A stretch of DNA of 26,220 bases, from NCBI GenBank assembly GCA_017940955.1, contig JAGAXP010000132.1, forward strand, positions 1 to 26,220, given 5' to 3'. The notes under the pieces were generated by a model. The model ran no database searches, was not told the DNA's origin, and saw only the letters and a list, made by a program, of their open reading frames with translations. The DNA is from Oribacterium sp. (lineage in GTDB: Bacteria; Bacillota_A; Clostridia; Lachnospirales; Lachnospiraceae). Each line of letters opens with the position of its first letter. Positions within the stretch are counted from its first letter, which is position 1. The position numbers were made by a program, and so were the translations under genes. This document shows, piece by piece, positions 7,312 through 14,110 of this stretch.

Positions 7312-7760
7312 TACCTCCTTGCTGCCTGCAGCATTCAAACCAAAACTGCAGGCTACCGTATGGAAAGATGGGCCTCTGTCCGAAACTGTCCGGCAGATGC
7401 CCATCGCTCATTTACCTATGCTCGTCCTCCTATTTGTCCACGACGTCCCGGAGAACCGGGCAGACACGCCCGCTGGGAAATTCATCCGGCGGCAGAGCTG
7501 CTTCTCTGCCCTCATGGGAGTCTCACCCCTCCGCGGTTCTCGCCGAGCCGCCCGAAGACGGAAGTATCATTGTCCCCTTCTTCATATCATCGCCCCGCCG
7601 GGTACAGCCCCGGCATTTGCCATGGATCTTTGTCGCTCCGAAGCAGCAAGTACTCTTACTTAAAATGCTTTCTGCTTCCTCATGGCGGATCCCGCGCAGG
7701 CTCTTTGAAGAAGGAATGTGCCAGATGAAATGTATATTCAGTTGTCAAAGAACACAAGAA
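7312..7760 (-). ncRNA. Long structured leader / candidate RNA element upstream of the parB-like gene
   Basis: This gene-free stretch holds several strong hairpins: 7447-7460 (CCCGG/CCGGG), 7491-7510 (GGCAGAG/CTCTGCC, 6-nt loop) and 7597-7614 (GCCGGG/CCCGGC, 6-nt loop). Near its 5' end on the minus strand (7754-7735) lies TGTTCTTTGACAACTGAATA, close to the boxA antitermination signal of Firmicutes rRNA operons. Read leftward, this would give a leader of about 430 nt ending at the AAGGAGGT of the ParB-like gene. The RNA nature and antitermination role are inferred. Confidence 0.4.
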
Positions 7761-7823
7761 CCACTTCCGTGGCTCTAAAGTAAGTGTAATTAGATCGCTC
7801 TGTTCTTTTTAGCGCCTGGCAGG

Positions 7824-7851
7824 ACCGGTCACCGGTACTTTTGCGACCGGT
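7824..7851. repeat. Three copies of ACCGGT
   Basis: ACCGGT occurs at 7824-7829, 7831-7836 and 7846-7851, just past the stop of the XRE gene. On the minus strand the outer copies can form a hairpin of about 9 bp with one bulge. No T run follows, so it is more likely an operator or RNA structure than a terminator. Confidence 0.4.
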
Positions 7852-7857
7852 TCCCTT

Positions 7858-8145
7858 TCAGAGTTCCGCCGCGATCTTTGCAAGTCTGTCCATCACGTCT
7901 TTCAGCTCCGCTTTCACCGGCTCGGCAACCTGCCTTCTTCCCAACAGCAGATAGTCCAGGCTGACCTCAAAATACTGGGAGATCTCGATATACAGTTCAA
8001 TCGAAGCACTTCTCTGTCCCGCTTCCAGCTTACGAAGATGTGTATCGCTGATATGTAGCTCTGCAGCCATAGCCTCCTGTGTCAACCCTTTTCTTTTCCG
8101 AAGCTCTCGGATTCTTTCTCCACAAGGTCTCATATCAAATGTCAT
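7858..8145 (-). CDS. XRE-family helix-turn-helix regulator
   Basis: 95 residues. A single Cro/CI-type HTH spans about 8-63: GERIRELRKRKGLTQEAMAAEL, then ISDTHLRKLEAGQRSASIELYIEISQYFEVSLDYLL. A short helical tail (66-95) may dimerise. The start at 8145 has GGAGGG five bases upstream. It lies downstream of a terminator, so it probably has its own promoter. The operator is unknown; the ACCGGT cluster just downstream is one candidate. Confidence 0.85.
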   Translation of the reverse strand: MTFDMRPCGERIRELRKRKGLTQEAMAAELHISDTHLRKLEAGQRSASIELYIEISQYFEVSLDYLLLGRRQVAEPVKAELKDVMDRLAKIAAEL

Positions 8146-8380
8146 CTTTTCCCTCCGATCTGAAATGCTGTAAATGGCAACTATTCAGAACCGGAGGTGA
8201 CCGGCCGAGCCTTTGTTGGATCAGTCGTGTCCTTACAGATAAACTCGGCTCATCCCGATTTATATCGGCTTCCGGTGCAATGCGAATCCTCCCCCGCATA
8301 CGCGCTGCCTTCCTTTCTTCTGAAAAAGCAAAATGTCAGAATCTGACCTTGCCGGAAGCAGCAGCCGCATATTTGGGCGC

Positions 8381-8418
8381 AAAAAAAGCCCTGTGACCTT
8401 TTCAGGCCATAGGGCTTT
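8381..8418 (-). terminator. Rho-independent terminator after the sigma-like gene
   Basis: On the minus strand AAAGCCC (8418-8412) pairs with GGGCTTT (8391-8385); the inner GGCC/GGTC arms extend the stem. Seven T (8387-8381) overlap and follow the 3' arm. It lies about 105 bp past the stop at 8523 and separates that gene from the XRE gene. The rest of 8146-8522 holds no gene that I can support. Confidence 0.75.
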
Positions 8419-8522
8419 CCTTCATACTATTCAGTTGTTACGCTGCAGCTCATCCAGCATAGACAGTTTAGCGGATGAACCGTCGGACTTTCCGTAGGGA
8501 TCTCAGCGGACTGTTGTCGGAA

Positions 8523-9089
8523 CTATGTCGGACCGTTCCATGCACAGCCGGCTTCCTTTTGCATCTCTCGAAGATGATTCTTCATTCCCGGGATCATACC
8601 TCCCCACAAGGCGATCCCGAAGATCATGACCGCCTCCTTCTTTTTATCATAAAAGCGGCTGCGCTCCAGATGCAGAAGCTCCAGCATCTCCGACTCTGTA
8701 TACTTCCACCGGGTCAGATAACTTTTGGAAAGGATCTCAAAATACTGATCGCCTCCATCCGGAAATTCCTTGACCCGCAGCATCGCACTTTCCACCAGTT
8801 CCAACATCCAGCGGGTTTCAAAAAGGATCTTGATACGCGCCTCGAAATGCTCCCGCTCTCTGTCCGGCGCAAACGTCTCCAGATAGACCAGCGCTCTGTC
8901 CAAGTCCGAGCCATAACAGTAATCCACATCTTCTGCGACGCAGTCCACACTCCCCAGTACGGACCAACAGACACGCCGGTAGATCCCCAGCAACATCCGG
9001 GCTTTGCCATACAGTTCCTGCTCCTTTATTCCCTGCAGTCTGCACATGGAATGGATCGCGTTCCATGCGCCCGTTGTCTTCCTGCTCAT
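8523..9089 (-). CDS. Hypothetical regulator with sigma-70-region-4/ArpU-like C-terminus
   Basis: 188 residues, not firmly recognised. The final third (SKSYLTRWKYTESEMLELLHLERSRFYDKKKEAVMIFGIALWG, about residues 125-167, quoted only to mark the region) follows the layout of ArpU-like and sigma-4-like proteins of phages and integrative elements: an interval-spaced HTH with SRFYDKKKEAV as the recognition helix. The N-terminus is helical and rich in charged residues. It is the first gene behind the consensus leftward promoter at 9294-9266. A terminator follows, so it may be an early activator made when repression is lifted. The plus-strand reading frame over the same bases is a shadow. Confidence 0.55.
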   Translation of the reverse strand: MSRKTTGAWNAIHSMCRLQGIKEQELYGKARMLLGIYRRVCWSVLGSVDCVAEDVDYCYGSDLDRALVYLETFAPDREREHFEARIKILFETRWMLELVESAMLRVKEFPDGGDQYFEILSKSYLTRWKYTESEMLELLHLERSRFYDKKKEAVMIFGIALWGGMIPGMKNHLREMQKEAGCAWNGPT

Positions 9090-9212
9090 TGTCCCACGGT
9101 CTCCTTTCCCACTGCGCAGCTGTCTGACAGGATAGGTTATCCCGCAGCAGAAAAGGAAACAGACTTTTCACTTAACGGATAGTGATGCCTTGAGAGGTCT
9201 TTGCCGTTTTCC

Positions 9213-9241
9213 TTGACCTGCTGTGCAGTTCATTGTATAAT
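9213..9241 (+). promoter_or_regulatory. Rightward promoter of the repressor/protease pair
   Basis: -35 TTGACC (9213-9218), 17-bp spacer, -10 TATAAT (9236-9241). The spacer carries TGTGCAGTT, an operator-like half site matching the repeats at 9242-9253 and 9278-9289. It would drive the XRE and ImmA/IrrE genes. Confidence 0.75.
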
Positions 9242-9289
9242 AAGTGCAGTTAAAATACACTTTAAATTATATGCAGCTTAACTGCACTT
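9242..9289. promoter_or_regulatory. Operator: perfect 12-bp inverted repeat between divergent promoters
   Basis: AAGTGCAGTTAA (9242-9253) and TTAACTGCACTT (9278-9289) are exact inverted copies 24 bp apart. One copy abuts the -10 of the rightward promoter. The other lies in the spacer of the leftward promoter. A third half site lies in the rightward spacer (about 9222-9230). The likely ligand is the XRE protein encoded at 9340. Confidence 0.7.
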
Positions 9290-9294
9290 GTCAA
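9266..9294 (-). promoter_or_regulatory. Leftward consensus promoter of the excision-side genes
   Basis: On the minus strand, -35 TTGACA (9294-9289) and -10 TATAAT (9271-9266) are 17 bp apart: a perfect sigma-A consensus, expected to be strong unless repressed. The inverted-repeat operator overlaps it. It faces the gene at 8523-9089. Confidence 0.8.
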
Positions 9295-9339
9295 GAATGA
9301 TATGCATCTTAACATCACAATCGCCGGAGGAATTTCAAA

Positions 9340-9762
9340 ATGACATTTGGAGAAAAGATAAAAGAAGCAAGGACGCACCATAACCTGTCACAGGTCGAGC
9401 TTGCGGAAAAAGTCGGAAAGTCCCGCCGCACTGTGATTGACTGGGAAAGTGGAAAAGCGCTTCCCAGAACCAGAAAGGTCTATGAAGCGCTGGCTAAGGT
9501 TCTGGATGTCTCCGTTCCCTATCTTCTGACGGATGAGGAAGCCTTTGTCTTATCTGCAGAAGAGCAGTTTGGCTATCGGGGAAAAAAAGATGCCCGGCAA
9601 CTTGTTTCTGAGCTGACGGGACTGTTTGCCGGAGGGAAAATGGCGGAAGAAGATATGGATGCCCTCATGTTTGCGATCCAGCAGGCCTATGTGGATGCCA
9701 AACGGAACAATAAAAAATATACGCCGAAGAAATATCAGAAACATACAGACAGTCCGGATTAA
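9340..9762 (+). CDS. XRE-family repressor (ImmR-like)
   Basis: 140 residues. A Cro/CI-type HTH fills about 1-62: FGEKIKEARTHHNLSQVELAEKVGKSRRTVIDWESGKALPRTRKVYEALAKVLDVSVPYLL is the region meant, with SQVELAEKVGKSRRTVIDWE as HTH core. A helical tail (70-140) probably mediates oligomerisation or cleavage control. GGAGG lies upstream of ATG at 9340. It is followed 51 bp later by an ImmA/IrrE metalloprotease gene and faces a leftward operon. This is the layout of ImmR/ImmA in ICEBs1 and of related phage switches, in which the protease cleaves the repressor after DNA damage or quorum signals. The function is inferred from this context. Confidence 0.88.
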   Translation: MTFGEKIKEARTHHNLSQVELAEKVGKSRRTVIDWESGKALPRTRKVYEALAKVLDVSVPYLLTDEEAFVLSAEEQFGYRGKKDARQLVSELTGLFAGGKMAEEDMDALMFAIQQAYVDAKRNNKKYTPKKYQKHTDSPD

Positions 9763-9813
9763 AGGAACAGTCAGCCTGAAAATAAATTTTTCTCCAGGCA
9801 GGGAGGTGATGTG

Positions 9814-10323
9814 ATGCATCTTAACAACACCGATCACATTATCCGGACAGCTGACCGGCTCCTTCACAGAACCGGAAGCCGCGATCCGGAAGTCATTGCA
9901 AAGGAACTGAATATCCGGATTTATGATGCCCCCTTCCAAAAGCAGAAAGGGGTCTATAAGATTCTGAAGCGGAACCGCTGTATTTTTGTGAAAGAAGATC
10001 TCAAGGAGCCTATGCGCCAGATCGTCCTGCTGCACGAGATTGGTCATGACCAGCTTCACCGGAGGCAGGCCTCGCTTTTTCAGGAATTTAACCTCTTTGA
10101 TATGAACCGCAGTGTCATGGAGTACGAGGCCAACCTCTTTGCCGCGCAGATCATGTTGCCGGATGAGGAAGTCATTGATTATATCTATCAGGGATACAGC
10201 GTCTGCCAGATCGCCGGTGCTATGAACTCAGACATTAACCTTGTCGCCCTGAAAGCAGCAGACCTTTCGCGACGGGGATATTCTTTCCGGGTTTTGGAGC
10301 ACAACAATGAGTTTCTGCAATAA
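9814..10323 (+). CDS. ImmA/IrrE-family metallo-endopeptidase
   Basis: 169 residues. The zinc-protease motif HEIGH lies at 74-78, followed by EYEANLFAAQIMLP (about 102-115), which supplies the third ligand. Family members of this type cleave the neighbouring XRE repressor. ATG at 9814 is preferred because GGAGG (9802-9806) lies seven bases upstream; GTG at 9811 is the alternative. The first codons repeat the 13-mer ATGCATCTTAACA that also occurs at 9302-9314 in the control region, possibly by chance. The N-terminal cap and C-terminal helices look complete. Confidence 0.9.
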   Translation: MHLNNTDHIIRTADRLLHRTGSRDPEVIAKELNIRIYDAPFQKQKGVYKILKRNRCIFVKEDLKEPMRQIVLLHEIGHDQLHRRQASLFQEFNLFDMNRSVMEYEANLFAAQIMLPDEEVIDYIYQGYSVCQIAGAMNSDINLVALKAADLSRRGYSFRVLEHNNEFLQ

Positions 10324-10486
10324 CAGAATATTCTTCAACCGATCCTCCGGCTGTCATACAACTCTTATCTGCAGATATAATGGGAGGCTCAACCTTGCTG
10401 CTTAAAATAGAAAACTCAGGCAAAACTAAACAGTGCTCTCCATTAGATTCTCGCTGCGGAAATCATGATTTCGGTCTCTTGGAAAT

Positions 10487-10536
10487 CACTTCATAATGGA
10501 TTTATGCATCCCACGATGCGAATTCATTATGAAGTG
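10487..10536. repeat. Inverted repeat ahead of the istA remnant
   Basis: CACTTCATAATG (10487-10498) is matched exactly in inverted form at 10525-10536, with an inner GCATC/GATGC helix and an outer CTTGG/CCAAG pair. It lies just upstream of the istA remnant and probably belongs to that element. Confidence 0.6.
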
Positions 10537-10548
10537 AGGTCACCAAGG

Positions 10549-10683
10549 ATGACCAAATACCGAGAAATCCTGAGACTGACAGCCTTGGATTGTCACAGAG
10601 TGACCTCATTAAAAGCAATCGGTGTCTCGCAGAAGACTATTTTTAAAATCCAGAAACGATCCAGAGAACCTAACATCTCATAA
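10549..10683 (+). pseudogene. istA: IS21-family istA remnant (N-terminal fragment)
   Basis: 44 codons beginning MTKYREILRLTAL and continuing VGVSQKT-like (IGVSQKTIFKIQKRSRE), then a stop. The intact istA at 25835 starts MTNYREILRLKGL and has SLGVSRNTVSKVCKKAEE at the same place. Only the N-terminal DNA-binding segment survives, and the rest of istA/istB is missing. The rest of the gap 10324-10829 holds the inverted repeat just upstream and no other gene that I can support. Confidence 0.7.
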
Positions 10684-10752
10684 CAACTAGACGATTCTTA
10701 AACAGATCAGACTCTCTCAGCTCGCATTCGACAGACTAAAGTCCATAATAAA

Positions 10753-10781
10753 AATTCAATTATCCGCGCGATGATTGAATT
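10753..10781 (-). terminator. Candidate terminator of the phospholipase operon
   Basis: AATTCAAT (10753-10760) pairs with ATTGAATT (10774-10781). On the minus strand the 3' arm runs into ATTGAATTTTTATT, giving a T tract. It lies about 50 bp past the thioredoxin-like gene. The stem is AT-rich, so it may be weak. Confidence 0.45.
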
Positions 10782-10829
10782 CTTTATAGTCTTCTGTTTA
10801 TCCTCTCCTAAAAACTTTATATCACCGAC

Positions 10830-11270
10830 TCAATAATACATGATATCATCTGTGCCATAAATATAAGAATGATCACTTATCAAATATATCGATGGTATTG
10901 TCTCAAGCTTAATCGTATCAAGATAATTATTTAATTTTTTTCCGTTTTTATATTCATCAAAGTCCAATTCCACAACATAAATAGAAACATCATTAGCTTT
11001 TGACAAATCTTTCGCTAACTTTAAAACCTGCTTATTATACTTCCTACAATATGGACAATCATATGATGTAAAAATATATACGCCTTTTTTTCCATCAATT
11101 TCATCCCAATTAATGATCTTGGATTGATATTTTAATATAAAAAGCCTATAGTTTTCCTCTTCAATAAAATAAGAAAAATTTTCTTTTTTGTATACAGATA
11201 ATTTAAAAAAGCAAACACTTATCAAGAGGAGGACTGCAGCCGTGTATAAGATATTTTTTTGCTTACTCAT
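10830..11270 (-). CDS. Membrane-anchored thioredoxin-like protein (CPYC)
   Basis: 146 residues. One N-terminal membrane segment (about 7-23) is followed by an extracytoplasmic domain. The redox motif CPYC is at 72-75 (YIFTSYDCPYCRKYNK) and the expected cis-proline is in TIPSIYL (Pro126). It resembles thioredoxin-like bacteriocin accessory proteins that form or shuffle disulfides outside the cell. ATG at 11270 is chosen because AGGGGG lies seven bases upstream; an upstream TTG (11276) has worse spacing. It is the last gene of the operon, 22 bp after the small membrane protein. The six-cysteine phospholipase of this operon is the natural client, an inference from context. Confidence 0.75.
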   Translation of the reverse strand: MSKQKNILYTAAVLLLISVCFFKLSVYKKENFSYFIEEENYRLFILKYQSKIINWDEIDGKKGVYIFTSYDCPYCRKYNKQVLKLAKDLSKANDVSIYVVELDFDEYKNGKKLNNYLDTIKLETIPSIYLISDHSYIYGTDDIMYY

Positions 11271-11292
11271 TTGCAATCCCCCTCAAATATTA

Positions 11293-11565
11293 CTATAATG
11301 CACAAATCTCATTTCCTAGCAACATCATCAGCGGAAATGAAAAAAAGAAAAGCACATTAAGAAAAAAATAAGCTCCTTTTTTATTTCTAACCGAAGAGAT
11401 CATCCCAACTAGAGACGCAATCGGACAAATAAAAATTGTTGAAAGGCCCAGAGGCGTAATATGATTAATTTTCCAAAAAAGATCATATGGCAAAATCAAA
11501 GATAACGTCAGTATAACTATGCAAAAAAGCGGCATTATTTTATACAGCATCTTTTTCAAAGCCAT
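11293..11565 (-). CDS. Small three-helix membrane protein (possible immunity protein)
   Basis: 90 residues, very hydrophobic, with three predicted membrane segments at about 8-27, 38-57 and 65-87, a short KKGAY loop and a basic N-terminus. No family is recognised. ATG at 11565 lies 2 bp after the stop of the phospholipase gene, which suggests translational coupling; GTG at 11574 would overlap that gene. A small membrane protein coupled to a secreted toxin-like enzyme often acts as an immunity or export factor, but nothing in the sequence proves this. Confidence 0.6.
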   Translation of the reverse strand: MALKKMLYKIMPLFCIVILTLSLILPYDLFWKINHITPLGLSTIFICPIASLVGMISSVRNKKGAYFFLNVLFFFSFPLMMLLGNEICAL

Positions 11566-11567
11566 TT

Positions 11568-12158
11568 TCAACACCCAATCTGTCCAATAGTTGCAAAATA
11601 AGTTCTAATGGCCCAAGCTGTTACTGCCATCGTACCACTCATCTGACCCTTATGACTATCAATATAATCTATAAGATTTTTATTACAAGTGCAGTTATTT
11701 CCAATACTAAAAGACCATTTATAGCATTGATCATGTCTTTTGCAACCTTCATCTAGTACATCTAATGCCGGCTTGGACGAATCCTTTCCTCCATAACCGG
11801 GGCCACAATAATTTCCCCAAATTGGAAGGCTGATGGCACTACGTTGATTTGAACTTGTCCCAGCGTCTGCCGATCCGCCAGATGCATATCGTGCACTAAT
11901 GTGTTCCAATGTGAGCCCCTGTGCTATTATTGAATCACTCTCACCATTCCTGACAGCAGAAGAATAGTCAAAATAAATCATATTATTAGTCACAGTTATG
12001 TACTGAAGTACAATTTCTCCATTCTTTTCTACTTGATCATAAGATTGATTTCCCTTTGTCGTAGCTGCAGTAACTGTTTGCATTGGCAAGGGAAATAGCG
12101 CAAATATCAATAAAAATATCAAAAGCAGTGTTCTCAAATATTTCTTTATTTTTGACAT
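11568..12158 (-). CDS. Secreted phospholipase A2-like protein
   Basis: 196 residues. A signal peptide (KIKKYLRT, a hydrophobic core, then a TVTAA cleavage region near 31-32) precedes an N-terminal region of unknown fold (about 35-110). The C-terminal domain has the phospholipase A2 layout: the calcium loop WGNYCGPGYGG (114-124), then LDEGCKRHDQCY with the catalytic pair His142-Asp143 and Cys139/Cys145, then CTCNK (156-160). Six cysteines (118, 139, 145, 156, 158, 196) would allow three disulfides. It would hydrolyse the sn-2 ester of phospholipids outside the cell. ATG at 12158 is chosen because GGAG lies six bases upstream. AT-rich composition and neighbouring IS elements point to transfer. 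Confidence 0.8.
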   Translation of the reverse strand: MSKIKKYLRTLLLIFLLIFALFPLPMQTVTAATTKGNQSYDQVEKNGEIVLQYITVTNNMIYFDYSSAVRNGESDSIIAQGLTLEHISARYASGGSADAGTSSNQRSAISLPIWGNYCGPGYGGKDSSKPALDVLDEGCKRHDQCYKWSFSIGNNCTCNKNLIDYIDSHKGQMSGTMAVTAWAIRTYFATIGQIGC

Positions 12159-12216
12159 AACAGTCTCCATTCCGCCAGCATTTTCTGGCAACACTTCAGA
12201 ACAACGCAAATAACAA

Positions 12217-12245
12217 TAAATATTTCTACCTACAGCTTATCACAA
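12217..12245 (-). promoter_or_regulatory. Possible promoter of the phospholipase operon
   Basis: On the minus strand TTGTGA (12245-12240) and TATTTA (12222-12217) are 17 bp apart, about 60 bp before the start codon. The match to consensus is moderate. Confidence 0.35.
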
Positions 12246-12305
12246 AAATAAATTTAATTAAAGTATCCCAGCATCGTTAGTCAGCACACCAAAAATGAAA
12301 TTTTA

Positions 12306-13803
12306 AATTCCACCATTAATACCAGAGGTAGACGTTAGTCTTGCACAGGTTGCGTTTACTCTTTCATACAATAGTACTATGATTGCCCTGTCCTTCTGAC
12401 AGCAGTGGAAGGAAATTAATGAGCAAGTTAATACCAGGCAATCAAAAACATCTGACGCTCAATGACAGACTGTACATTGAAAAAGCAATCAACGAAGGAA
12501 GAACCTTCAAGGACATTGCCAAGAACCTCTGTAAGGATCCAACAACCATCTCCAAGGAAGTCAAGGCTCATAGACTCAGCGTGTGGAAAGACCATGGTCT
12601 CTTCGTTAACATGAAGAACTTCTGTGAGCATCGCTATCATTGCAGAAAGGCCAACGTATGCGGCAAGATCATCCTTTGCGGAATAAAGTGTGCTTCATGT
12701 CCAACCTGTAATCAGCACTGCCCGGACTTCAAGCGTGAACGCTGTCAGCGCCTCGATAGGGCACCCTATGTCTGCAATGGATGTCCTAAGCAGCTCACAC
12801 CATCCAAGTGCCATATCAGCCAGAAATACCGTTATGACGCGAGGTTTGCAGAGCGGAAGTATACAGAACTTCTTTCCAGCGCCAGGGCCGGAATTAATCG
12901 CTCGCGGCAGGAACTGCATGCGATTGATCAGGTTGTATCTCCTCTGATCGATCAGGGCCAATCTCCCTATCAAATTCTGACAAATCATCCGGAGATTGAT
13001 ATGTCGGTACGAACCATGTACCAGTACATCAATGACGGCCGTTTCTGTGCCAGAAACATCGACCTCAAGCGAAAGACAAAATTCAAGCCGAGGAAGTGCC
13101 ATAAAACACAGATCACCGATCGCGAAGTATTCATCGGACGAACCTTTGACTGTTTCCAGAAACTGCAGCTGGACAAATGGGTCGAGATGGATACGGTGAA
13201 ATCCAGCAGAGACAGCCGCAAATGCCTTCTGACCTTTTATTTCACGCAGGAGAGGCTATTCCTGGCATTTCTGATGAATCGTTGTACTCCAGGAGCCGTG
13301 CGTCTTGTATATAACCATCTGGAGGCAAAGATCGGCACCTATGAGTTCAACCGGTTATTCGGTACGATCCTGACAGACAGAGGCGTCGAGTTCGGAAAAC
13401 CGCAGGATCTTGAGACAGGAATCAAAGGGGTCGAGCGTACCAGCATTTACTTCTGTGATCCAATGCGGAGCTGCCAGAAAGGCGGCGTGGAAAACGTTCA
13501 TACGCTGCTTAGAATGGTCTTGCCAAAAGGCACAAGCTTTGAGTTTCTGACACAGTGGGACGTCAACCTAATTGTGAACCACATAAACTCTACGCCGCGT
13601 AAAAGCCTGAATGGAAGGACACCCTATAACGTTTCTGCCGAAGCATACGGCGAGGAAGTCTTAAAAAAACTACAGCTTAGGCGCATTGACCCTGATGAAG
13701 TCAAACTCTCGCCTAAGCTGATTCGGAACAACTAACCAGACAAAAATCTGCTGTCAGACTGGAAGTAAACTTTTCACATTTTTTCAATGTGGCTGGTGGA
13801 ATT
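12306..13803 (+). mobile_element. IS30-family insertion sequence (apparently intact)
   Basis: An intact IS30-type transposase gene is bracketed by AATTCCACCA (12306-12315) and its inverted copy TGGTGGAATT (13794-13803). The two ends share only about 10 bp, so the exact borders are uncertain. Between the right end and 14110 I see no gene. Confidence 0.55.
12419..13735 (+). CDS. IS30-family transposase with a cysteine-rich insert
   Basis: 438 residues. An N-terminal HTH (TFKDIAKNLCKDPTTISKEV, about 23-42) is followed by a cysteine-rich stretch (about 60-125, repeated CxxC/CxxxC such as KCASCPTC and YVCNGCP), probably zinc-binding. The DDE catalytic core follows: D in KWVEMDTVK, D in ILTDRGVEFG, E in KGGVENVH. 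ATG at 12419 has AAGGA upstream with 6-bp spacing. No frameshift or stop is seen, so it may be active. This second DNA-binding segment is typical of the IS30 branch found in Clostridia, as far as I recall. Confidence 0.88.
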   Translation: MSKLIPGNQKHLTLNDRLYIEKAINEGRTFKDIAKNLCKDPTTISKEVKAHRLSVWKDHGLFVNMKNFCEHRYHCRKANVCGKIILCGIKCASCPTCNQHCPDFKRERCQRLDRAPYVCNGCPKQLTPSKCHISQKYRYDARFAERKYTELLSSARAGINRSRQELHAIDQVVSPLIDQGQSPYQILTNHPEIDMSVRTMYQYINDGRFCARNIDLKRKTKFKPRKCHKTQITDREVFIGRTFDCFQKLQLDKWVEMDTVKSSRDSRKCLLTFYFTQERLFLAFLMNRCTPGAVRLVYNHLEAKIGTYEFNRLFGTILTDRGVEFGKPQDLETGIKGVERTSIYFCDPMRSCQKGGVENVHTLLRMVLPKGTSFEFLTQWDVNLIVNHINSTPRKSLNGRTPYNVSAEAYGEEVLKKLQLRRIDPDEVKLSPKLIRNN

Positions 13804-14110
13804 CAGTCTCGCACACTGCATTTCCAGCGGCTTACTAAGCATGTCTAAATTTAGGTTTTTGTCAGAAAAGTTATCCTAATTATATGCATCTCAGAACAGA
13901 ATTGCATCTGAAATATTAAAAAAAGAAAGCTTTTTAAGTTGCAGTAGAATTTACTTCTACACTGGAATTTGCTTTTTCAATTCACGGTTAGTCAGCACAT
14001 TCATCCGTTATGTTGTTAACGTGCCTCTTTAGTAGGTGAGAATGTTTAAGATGGTTCACTCTATGCGCTTTCTTTTTGTATCAATTCACAGGCAAGCCAA
14101 TTTCCTTCTC

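Noticed and set aside
7253..7411. 52-codon minus-strand frame (MSDGHLPDSFGQ...) ahead of the ParB-like gene
   Set aside because: The nearest GGAGG is 14 bp from its ATG, and it overlaps the ParB-like start in another frame. A leader peptide cannot be excluded but is not supported.
8475..9182. 235-codon plus-strand frame
   Set aside because: Antisense shadow of the sigma-like gene at 8523-9089; no ribosome site and biased composition.
12276..13999. Direct repeat GTTAGTCAGCACA at 12276-12288 and 13987-13999 around the IS30 element, considered as a target duplication
   Set aside because: IS30 elements make only 2-3 bp duplications, the copies do not abut the ends, and a 13-mer repeat is expected by chance in a window of this size.
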